From Clostridium sp. UBA4746 (GTDB taxonomy: Bacteria > Bacillota > Clostridia > Clostridiales > Clostridiaceae): 20,099 nucleotides of DNA. The stretch is taken from contig DHIM01000379.1 in assembly GCA_002403785.1 (NCBI GenBank), positions 11,274-31,372 of the forward strand, given 5' to 3'. How positions within the stretch are numbered: the stretch's first letter is position 1; each line of letters begins with the position of its first letter. The notes beneath the pieces were generated by a model. That model was given only the letters and a program-made list of their open reading frames with translations. It ran no database searches and was not told the origin of the DNA. This document shows positions 14,450 through 20,099 of this stretch, one piece after another. Position numbers and translations under genes: made by a program.

Positions 14450-15340
14450 ATGGCAAACGCCAATAGTAAAAATAGAGATTTTTCGCATCTTGCAAAATTA
14501 CATCCATGTTTAAGTAAAGATGCTCATTCGAATTTTGGAAGAATACATCTTCCCGTAAGCCCTGCTTGCAATATACAGTGTAGATTTTGCATTAGAGACT
14601 GTAATAGCAATGAAGATAGACCGGGTGTTACGAGTGGCATATTAGATCCAAAGGATGCAGTTGAAACTATAAGGAAAGCATTAGCACTATGCCCACAAAT
14701 AACTGTGGTAGGAATAGCAGGTCCTGGCGATACTTTGGCAACGACTCAGGCGATTGAAACATTTAAACTTGTTGATGCTGCATATCCAGATTTAATAAAA
14801 TGCATGAGTACTAATGGATTATTGCTTTATAAATATGCAATGGAACTTTATAAGGCAGGAGTGGACACAATAACTGTCACAGTAAATGCAGTGGATCCAT
14901 ACATTCAGAGTCAAATCACATCGCATATAGTGTATGAGGGTAAAGTACATTATGGGGAAGAAGCAGCCAAAATTCTTATTAAAAATCAACTAAAGGGTAT
15001 CGCTGTAATGAGCAGGCTTGGGGTTATTATTAAGGTGAATTCTGTATTAATACCTGGAATTAATGATGAACATATTGAGGAAATAGCAAAAACTGTTAAG
15101 GCTGAAGGTGCAACTTTATATAATATTATTCCACTTATACCTCAACATGAATTCAGTCAAATACCGACACCTACATGTGAACAATTGGATAAGGCAAGAA
15201 CCTTAGCTGAAAAACATCTTGAGGTATTTAGGCATTGCAAACATTGCCGTGCAGATGCGTGCGGAATACCAGGTAAAGAAGATCTTTCAAGCAAACTTTA
15301 TGGAGCCCGTTTAAATCTTGAGACCTTTTCACATGGTTAA
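14450..15340 (+). CDS. marB: NifB-like radical SAM cofactor-assembly protein (MarB-like)
   Basis: This 296-residue radical SAM enzyme resembles the catalytic part of NifB, which fuses two 4Fe-4S clusters and inserts a carbide from SAM to make the precursor of nitrogenase-type cofactors. HPC with Cys20 is the N-terminal ligand motif of NifB. Cys40, Cys44 and Cys47 in CNIQCRFC bind the radical SAM cluster. VVGIAGPGDTLA is the SAM-binding glycine region. The C-terminal HCKHCRADACG gives Cys263, Cys266 and an additional Cys271, where NifB usually has HCxxCRADAVG. The NifX-like tail of full-length NifB is absent; a separate gene 48 bases downstream supplies such a domain. The start is ATG after AAAGGAGGAAAG. 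It is the first gene of the riboswitch-controlled operon, so it probably serves the downstream DK complex. Confidence 0.9.
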   Translation: MANANSKNRDFSHLAKLHPCLSKDAHSNFGRIHLPVSPACNIQCRFCIRDCNSNEDRPGVTSGILDPKDAVETIRKALALCPQITVVGIAGPGDTLATTQAIETFKLVDAAYPDLIKCMSTNGLLLYKYAMELYKAGVDTITVTVNAVDPYIQSQITSHIVYEGKVHYGEEAAKILIKNQLKGIAVMSRLGVIIKVNSVLIPGINDEHIEEIAKTVKAEGATLYNIIPLIPQHEFSQIPTPTCEQLDKARTLAEKHLEVFRHCKHCRADACGIPGKEDLSSKLYGARLNLETFSHG

Positions 15341-15388
15341 CTTACCACTTGGGGTGATTCAATATTAATATAGAATAGGGGTGATTTG

Positions 15389-15757
15389 ATGTCGTACGAA
15401 ATAGCCGTAGCTAGTAGTGATGGCAAGGTTGTAAATCAGCATTTTGGAAAAGCTACAAATTTTTTGATTTTTGAAGTGGAAGGGGATAATTTTAAATATC
15501 TAAAGTTATTAGAAACACAAGCCTTTTGTAATTATGGAGAACATGATGAAAATAAGCTAATGTCCGCAGTGAAGGCACTTGAAGGCTCAAGAGCAGTTTT
15601 AGTTAGTAAAATTGGAAATGGTGCCGTTGAGGCATTGAAAGCAAAAGGAATAGATGTTTTTGATGTCCATGATTTCATAGAGGATGCCTTAAAAAAATTA
15701 ATCAAATATTATTCAGACATTGATAAAAGTACAAGCTTAAAAACTAAAATAAAATAA
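15389..15757 (+). CDS. NifX/NafY-like cofactor-carrier protein
   Basis: This 122-residue protein belongs to the dinitrogenase iron-molybdenum cofactor biosynthesis family (NifX/NafY/VnfX and the NifB C-terminal domain), which binds and shuttles cofactor precursors. The recognisable start is YEIAVASSDGKVVNQHFGKA, with the conserved QHFGKA motif, followed by FLIFEVE and an alternating strand-helix pattern (RAVLVSKIGNGAVEALKAKGIDVF). A charged, probably unstructured tail follows (STSLKTKIK). The start chosen is ATG at 15389 after AGGGGTGA; an in-frame TTG one codon earlier is less likely. It is 20 bases before the H-protein start region and lies between the NifB-like and H genes. Its role as the detached carrier domain of NifB is inferred. 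Confidence 0.85.
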   Translation: MSYEIAVASSDGKVVNQHFGKATNFLIFEVEGDNFKYLKLLETQAFCNYGEHDENKLMSAVKALEGSRAVLVSKIGNGAVEALKAKGIDVFDVHDFIEDALKKLIKYYSDIDKSTSLKTKIK

Positions 15758-15777
15758 TAAAAATAGGAGTGATAAAA

Positions 15778-16656
15778 ATGGCAAAAAAAATTAAACAAAT
15801 CGCAATATATGGTAAAGGTGGTATTGGTAAATCTACTACAACTTCAAATATAAGCGCAGCATTATCAAAACAAGGTTATAAGGTTTTACAATTTGGTTGT
15901 GACCCTAAAAGTGATTCTACAAATACCTTAAGAGGTGGAGATTATATTCCAACTGTACTAGATACATTAAGAGAAAAAAATTCAGTAAAGGCACATGATG
16001 TATTATTTCGAGGATTTAATGGAATTTATTGTGTAGAAGCAGGTGGACCAGCCCCAGGAGTTGGTTGTGCAGGACGTGGGATTATAACAGCTGTTCAATT
16101 ATTTAAACAGCAAAGGGTATTCGAAGAACTTGATTTAGACTATGTTATATATGATGTTTTGGGAGATGTTGTTTGTGGAGGATTTGCAGTCCCAATAAGA
16201 GAGGGAATCGCAGAACATGTGTTTACAGTCTCATCATCAGATTTTATGTCTGTATATGCATCAAATAATCTATTTAAGGGAATTCAGAAATACTCTAAGT
16301 CGGGTGGAGCATTGCTTGGAGGGATTATAGCTAATTCAATTAATACTCCTTATGCAAAGGATATAGTTGATGATTTTGCAAAAGTAACAAATACAAAAAT
16401 AATGGAATATGTGCCTAGATCTATTACAGTAACTCAAAGTGAGCTTCATGGTAAAACCACCATTGAGAATGCACCAAATTCAGAACAAGCTAAGATTTAT
16501 AATAGGCTTGCGACGAAAATTAATGAACATACAGAGTCAAAAACTCCATCGCCACTTGGTGTGCAAGAACTAAGAGATTGGGCAGCCAAATGGGCAGACG
16601 CATTACTTGATCTAGAATCTGGAGTAGTAGGAACTGGATCCGCTGGAAATTTATAA
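15778..16656 (+). CDS. marH: NifH-like reductase component of the nitrogenase-like system (MarH-like)
   Basis: This 292-residue ATP-dependent iron protein donates electrons to the DK complex as a dimer sharing one 4Fe-4S cluster. The P-loop is YGKGGIGKST with Lys18. The cluster ligands are Cys97 (GVGCAGRG) and Cys133 (DVVCGGFA), and Arg100 corresponds to the ADP-ribosylated arginine of NifH. Switch sequences GCDPKSDST and DVLGDVVCGG are intact. Outside these it departs from true NifH: QFGCDPKSDSTNTLRGGDY and AEHVFTVSSSDFMSVYASNN differ from the NifH equivalents, and the C-terminus is long and charged (LGVQELRDWAAKWADALLDL). The start is ATG at 15778 after AGGAGTG. This pattern fits the group IV nitrogenase-like reductases rather than nif, vnf or anf. 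Confidence 0.9.
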   Translation: MAKKIKQIAIYGKGGIGKSTTTSNISAALSKQGYKVLQFGCDPKSDSTNTLRGGDYIPTVLDTLREKNSVKAHDVLFRGFNGIYCVEAGGPAPGVGCAGRGIITAVQLFKQQRVFEELDLDYVIYDVLGDVVCGGFAVPIREGIAEHVFTVSSSDFMSVYASNNLFKGIQKYSKSGGALLGGIIANSINTPYAKDIVDDFAKVTNTKIMEYVPRSITVTQSELHGKTTIENAPNSEQAKIYNRLATKINEHTESKTPSPLGVQELRDWAAKWADALLDLESGVVGTGSAGNL

Positions 16657-16707
16657 TAATGATTTATACATTTAAATAATTTTATTTACACAGGGAGGAA
16701 TGGATTT

Positions 16708-18231
16708 ATGAAAATTAATCTTGATACACCGGTTGTAGAAAATCGTGAACAGCGACTGGGTACCATAATTGCTTGGGATAATGGTAGTGCTTCGAATCTT
16801 TTAAAGGAATCATCAACGATATGTAGTGGATGTGGAGTAAATGACGGAGAAAGGTTATGCGAAGCTAGGGGTCCTTTTACTCAAGGATCTGTATGTAGTG
16901 AGATGATGGTTGAATGCCAGGCGGGAAATATTCGCGACGCAGTACTTATTCAACATTCACCTATTGGGTGTGGTGCTGGTCAAGTGATTTACAACTCTAT
17001 ATACCGTAATGGACTTGCAATGCGTAAGTTACCAGTTCAAAACATTAAAATAATTAGTACTAATTTGCAAGAATCAGACATGGTGTTCGGAGGAATAGCA
17101 AAACTGGAACAATCTATAAGAGATGCATGGACTCGGCATAAACCAAAGGCTATCTTTATAGGAACTTCTTGCGCTACTGGTATTATTGGTGATGATGTAG
17201 ATAGTGTTGCAGTTAAATTAGAAGAAGAACTTAAGATTCCGGTTGTTCCACTACATTGTGAGGGCTTTAAATCTAAACACTGGAGTACAGGCTTTGATGC
17301 CGTACAACATGGACTTTTGAGACAAATTATTCGTAAAAATCCTAAGAAACAGAAAGATTTGGTAAATGTCATTAATTTGTGGGGTACTGACGTATTTACT
17401 CCAATGCTTGCAGAGTTAGGACTTAGAGTTAACTTCGTAGTTGATATGGCCACTGTAGATGAATTAGCACAAATGTCAGAAGCTGCAGCTACAGTAGGTT
17501 TTTGTCATACACTATCATCATACTTGGCTGCAGGTTTAGAGCAAGAATTTGGAGTGCCTGAAATTAAGTCTCCTCAACCCTATGGGTTTGATGGAACTGA
17601 TGCTTGGCTTCGTGAACTAGCACGTGTAACCCATACAGAGGAAAAAGCAGAAATATATATAGCAAAGGAACACGCAAGAATAGCTCCTCGACTAGCGGAA
17701 CTTAAAAAACTTCTTAAGGGTAAAAAAGGATATGTTGCAACGGGTTCCTCTTATGCTCATGGATTGATTTCTGTGCTTAGAGAACTGGGAGTAGAGGTTA
17801 ATGGATCACCTGTATTCCATCATGACCCTATTTATGATAGTCAGGATCCACTTTCAAATACTCCGGATGAAAGCAAGAACTCTCTTGAATTTATGGTTAA
17901 GGACTCTGGAGATGTTCCTAATTTTAGCGTAAGTAATCGTCAGCAATATCATTTTTATGGACTACTTAAGAGAGTAAACCCTGATTTTATTCTTGTTAGG
18001 CATAATGGACTTGCACCACTTGCCTCACGAATGGGTATACCAGCTGCTCCACTTGGTGATGAACACCATGCTTTAGGATATCAAGGAATATTAAACTTAG
18101 GAGAAACTATTTTGGATATTTTGGCACATAAGAAGTTTCATCTAGATATTGCAGCTCATACAAAATTACCATATAAACAATGGTGGTTAGAGCAAGAAGA
18201 TCCGTTTATCCTTGCAAAAGAAAAAATTTAA
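16708..18231 (+). CDS. marD: NifD-like catalytic subunit (methylthio-alkane reductase D type)
   Basis: This 507-residue subunit would hold the active-site cofactor. P-cluster cysteines Cys63 (GSVCSEM), Cys88 (PIGCGAG) and Cys155 (GTSCATG) align with Azotobacter NifD 62/88/154. Cys266 (VGFCHTL) is the likely cofactor ligand, and a histidine in GDEHHALGY (453 or 454) is a candidate for the second ligand. In the CEGF block (184-187), however, the residues matching NifD Gln191, His195 and His196 are Trp192, Phe196 and Asp197. Without these, N2 reduction is not expected. An additional cysteine cluster sits at the N-terminus (CSGCGVNDGERLC, Cys39/42/51). The start is ATG after GGGAGGAATGG. The K-subunit gene follows by 20 bases. 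MarD identity is inferred from these residues, operon order and the SAM riboswitch. Confidence 0.87.
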   Translation: MKINLDTPVVENREQRLGTIIAWDNGSASNLLKESSTICSGCGVNDGERLCEARGPFTQGSVCSEMMVECQAGNIRDAVLIQHSPIGCGAGQVIYNSIYRNGLAMRKLPVQNIKIISTNLQESDMVFGGIAKLEQSIRDAWTRHKPKAIFIGTSCATGIIGDDVDSVAVKLEEELKIPVVPLHCEGFKSKHWSTGFDAVQHGLLRQIIRKNPKKQKDLVNVINLWGTDVFTPMLAELGLRVNFVVDMATVDELAQMSEAAATVGFCHTLSSYLAAGLEQEFGVPEIKSPQPYGFDGTDAWLRELARVTHTEEKAEIYIAKEHARIAPRLAELKKLLKGKKGYVATGSSYAHGLISVLRELGVEVNGSPVFHHDPIYDSQDPLSNTPDESKNSLEFMVKDSGDVPNFSVSNRQQYHFYGLLKRVNPDFILVRHNGLAPLASRMGIPAAPLGDEHHALGYQGILNLGETILDILAHKKFHLDIAAHTKLPYKQWWLEQEDPFILAKEKI

Positions 18232-18251
18232 GAAGTATGGAGGAAAATATT

Positions 18252-19637
18252 ATGAGTGATATTCAAGTTAATGATAAAAATTTAGAAACTGCAGCAGAAG
18301 AAATGGTTAAGACTAATTCTATTGAACAAGTTCGTTATGTATGTTCTCTCGGAGCAATGCATAGTGCTTCAGCGATCCCGAGAGTAATTCCTATAACTCA
18401 TTGTGGACCAGGTTGTGCAGATAAACAATATATGAATCTTGCTTTTTACAATGGATTTCAAGGCGCAGGATATGGTGGTGGTCCAGTGGTCCCAAGTACT
18501 AACTGTTCTGAAAAAGAGGTTATATTTGGTGGCGCAGAGAGACTTACAGAATTGATTGAGTCCACTATTAAGATTCTAGATGCGGATTTGTTTGTTGTGG
18601 TTACTGGTTGCATTTCAGACCTAGTAGGTGATGATGTAGAATCTGTAGTAAGTGATTTTCAAAAACAAGGGGTTCCCATTGTGGTTGCAGAGACTGGTGG
18701 GTTTAAAGGAAATAATTTCACTGGACATGAGCTAATTACCAAAGCTATTATAGATCAATATGTGGGAGAATATGATGGACCTAAAGAAAAGGGAACAGTT
18801 AATGTTTGGTCTTTGCTTCCTTACCATAATACCTTTTGGCGTGGAGACCTTACAGAAATAAAAAGAATTTTACAAGGTATAGGCCTTAAGGTAAATATAC
18901 TATTTGGACATGATTCAGAAGGAGTTTCTGAGTGGAAAAATATTCCGAAATCTCAGTTTAATCTAGTTCTTTCTCCATGGCTTGGACTTCAAACCGCAGA
19001 ACATTTGAAAAACAAATATGATCAACCTTATTTACACGTACCTATTATACCTATTGGAGGTATGGAGACTAGTGCTTTTCTACGAAATGTAGTGAATTTC
19101 GCTGGACTTGATGTAGAAAAAGCAGAAGCGTTCATACAAGCGGAAGAAAAAATCTATTACAACTACTTGGGAGATTTCTCGGATTTCTATGCTGAATATT
19201 GGTGGGGATTACCTGCAAAATTTGCGATTATTGGTGATAGTGCCTATAACATTGCTTTAACAAAGTTTTTGGTAAACCAGTTAGGGTTAGTTCCTGGAAA
19301 GCAGATTGTTACGGAAAATCCACCTGAGGAATATCGCGATGCAATTCGCAAATTATATCAAAATATTGCAGAAGATGTGTCGACAGATGTTGAATTTGAA
19401 GAAGATAGTTATACTATTCATGAGAAAATAAGAAATACAGATTATGGTCATAAACCACCAATAATATTTGGTACTACTTGGGAACGAGATCTTGCAAAAG
19501 AGCTTAAGACTTCCATAATAGAAGTAGGTTTTCCTGCTTCCTATGAGGTGGTAATTTCTAGATCATATATAGGATATAGAGGTGCCCTAACTTTACTAGA
19601 AAAGATTTATACTACTACAGTAGGAGCTAGTGCTTAA
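18252..19637 (+). CDS. marK: NifK-like subunit (methylthio-alkane reductase K type)
   Basis: This 461-residue subunit pairs with the D subunit and shares the P-cluster. Its cysteines Cys31 (VRYVCSLGA), Cys55 (GPGCADKQ) and Cys120 (VTGCISDLVGDD) correspond to NifK 70/95/153 in order and spacing, so an 8Fe-type P-cluster is likely. It is shorter than NifK (about 520 residues) at the N-terminus. The Gly-rich block GAGYGGGP after Cys55 and the tract PIIPIGGMETSAFLR are conserved elements of the family. The start chosen is ATG at 18252 (MSDIQVND) after GGAGGA; the frame is open further upstream but overlaps the D gene and is not needed. It is the last gene of the operon. No clear T-rich terminator follows it, so transcripts may run on into the second riboswitch. 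Confidence 0.87.
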   Translation: MSDIQVNDKNLETAAEEMVKTNSIEQVRYVCSLGAMHSASAIPRVIPITHCGPGCADKQYMNLAFYNGFQGAGYGGGPVVPSTNCSEKEVIFGGAERLTELIESTIKILDADLFVVVTGCISDLVGDDVESVVSDFQKQGVPIVVAETGGFKGNNFTGHELITKAIIDQYVGEYDGPKEKGTVNVWSLLPYHNTFWRGDLTEIKRILQGIGLKVNILFGHDSEGVSEWKNIPKSQFNLVLSPWLGLQTAEHLKNKYDQPYLHVPIIPIGGMETSAFLRNVVNFAGLDVEKAEAFIQAEEKIYYNYLGDFSDFYAEYWWGLPAKFAIIGDSAYNIALTKFLVNQLGLVPGKQIVTENPPEEYRDAIRKLYQNIAEDVSTDVEFEEDSYTIHEKIRNTDYGHKPPIIFGTTWERDLAKELKTSIIEVGFPASYEVVISRSYIGYRGALTLLEKIYTTTVGASA

Positions 19638-19690
19638 TATATTTACAATATATGTTTAATGTATTGTTAACTTTAAAACTAAATAGAAAC

Positions 19691-19794
19691 TTCTTATCAA
19701 GAGTGGTGGAGGGACTGGCCCTATGAAACCCGGCAACCTGAATTTTTAATTTATAGGTGCTAATTCCAGTAGGTTTAAACCTTGAAGATGGGAA
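19691..19794 (+). ncRNA. Second SAM-I (S-box) riboswitch aptamer
   Basis: P1 is TTCTTATC (19691-19698) with GATGGGAA (19787-19794). The core is close to the family consensus: AAGAGTGGTGGAGGGACTGGCCC, ATGAAACCCGGCAACC, GGTGCTAATTCC, and a P4 arm ending TTGAAGATGGG. This copy matches the common S-box form better than the one at 14160. It lies between the NifK-like gene and a small downstream gene. Confidence 0.96.
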
Positions 19795-19809
19795 GCTAAT
19801 AGGGAAATT

Positions 19810-19845
19810 ATCCTCCTATAGCTAGCCTATAGGGGGATTTTATTT
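19810..19845 (+). terminator. Terminator of the second SAM riboswitch
   Basis: ATCCTCCTATAG (19810-19821) pairs with CTATAGGGGGAT (19827-19838) around a five-base loop, followed by TTTTATTT. It is 15 bases after the aptamer and before the YezD-like gene. Confidence 0.9.
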
Positions 19846-19865
19846 GGTTTAATGGGGGGCTAGTT

Positions 19866-20030
19866 ATGGAGAGGAAAAAATTATTACTTGATAATCGGAC
19901 TATCTCAGAAGAAAACTTAAAAAGACTTTTGGAATTACTTAAAACAACACAATATGGATCTGTAACACTAGTGATACAGGATGGAATAGTTATACAAATA
20001 GAACGAAATGAGAAGTTAAGACTAAAATAA
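19866..20030 (+). CDS. Small YezD-family (DUF2292) protein
   Basis: This 54-residue gene lies between the second riboswitch terminator and the window end. ATG at 19866 is preceded by a strong GGGGGG site. The frame opens MERKKLLLDNRTISEENLKR, continues LLELLKTTQYGSVTLVIQDG and ends IVIQIERNEKLRLK. The pattern of a helix, then GSVTLVIQDGIVIQIER, matches the DUF2292/YezD family, whose members are often found beside sulfur-compound uptake and assimilation genes in Firmicutes. Function is unknown. Its position after a SAM riboswitch supports a sulfur role, and genes beyond the window probably belong to the same transcript. Confidence 0.78.
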   Translation: MERKKLLLDNRTISEENLKRLLELLKTTQYGSVTLVIQDGIVIQIERNEKLRLK

Positions 20031-20099
20031 TCAAGAAGAGTTGTATTCAAAAGTTTAAAATTAACAGATAAGAACAATCAAATAAAAGATAGTGTTAAC

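Noticed and set aside
18180..18251. Upstream extension of the NifK-like protein overlapping the D gene
   Set aside because: The in-frame ATG at 18252 has a proper GGAGGA site; the extension is arginine/lysine-rich sequence overlapping the D gene in another frame.
14450..19637. A genuine nif nitrogenase cluster
   Set aside because: No nifE, nifN or nifV is present, the D subunit lacks the equivalents of Gln191 and His195, and control is by a SAM riboswitch.
1..20099. CRISPR array, tRNA, rRNA, insertion sequence or prophage
   Set aside because: No regularly spaced repeats, cloverleaf sequences, transposase motifs or phage genes were seen on either strand.

Overview
The window is AT-rich, uses strong AGGAGG-type ribosome binding sites and sigma-A-like promoters, and encodes proteins typical of anaerobic Firmicutes. 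It most resembles a Clostridium (sensu stricto) chromosome; species cannot be named from the sequence alone. The central result is at 14083-19637: a nitrogenase-like operon (NifB-like radical SAM protein, NifX-like protein, NifH-like, NifD-like and NifK-like subunits) driven by a perfect consensus promoter and preceded by a SAM-I (S-box) riboswitch with an intrinsic terminator. Methionine/SAM supply, not nitrogen, therefore appears to control it. The D subunit keeps the P-cluster and cofactor cysteines, but lacks the glutamine and histidine that nitrogenase uses for N2 reduction. The best reading is a sulfur-salvage reductase of the methylthio-alkane reductase (MarBHDK) type, not a nitrogenase.

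Layout. 1-464: 3' end of an alpha-amylase gene with its terminator. 614-4107 (minus strand): an operon for an amino-acid ABC transporter, probably for cystine (binding lipoprotein, permease, ATPase), followed by a PLP-dependent cystathionine/homocysteine gamma-lyase-like enzyme. It has its own promoter and an operator-like dyad. 4292-5088: a decayed family-1 glycosidase gene. 5259-9210: a tandem duplication of an amtB-glnB cassette, each copy with its own promoter and terminator. 9303-10199: a fumarylacetoacetate hydrolase family enzyme. 10261-12317: a two-component response regulator and histidine kinase. 12340-13287 (minus strand): two decayed genes, an ATP-grasp protein and an esterase. 13727-13999: a small DUF2325 protein. 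14083-19637: the nitrogenase-like operon. 19691-20030: a second SAM-I riboswitch and terminator, then a 54-residue YezD-like protein that probably opens another sulfur gene cluster beyond the window.

How the parts fit. The two SAM riboswitches, the cystine-type transporter with its gamma-lyase, and the YezD-like gene all point to sulfur amino-acid supply. When SAM is low, both riboswitches would permit transcription. The inferred scheme is that the NifB-like protein builds an iron-sulfur-carbide precursor, the NifX-like protein carries it, the H protein delivers electrons, and the DK complex reduces a small organic sulfur compound to release thiol for methionine synthesis. The amtB-glnB cassettes belong to nitrogen control. 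The two paralogues differ at the key twin-histidine site of the ammonium channel (His in the first, Glu in the second), and both PII proteins lack the uridylylated tyrosine. Several genes in the window are in visible decay, so this chromosome segment seems to be losing some carbohydrate and accessory genes while keeping the nutrient-scavenging ones.
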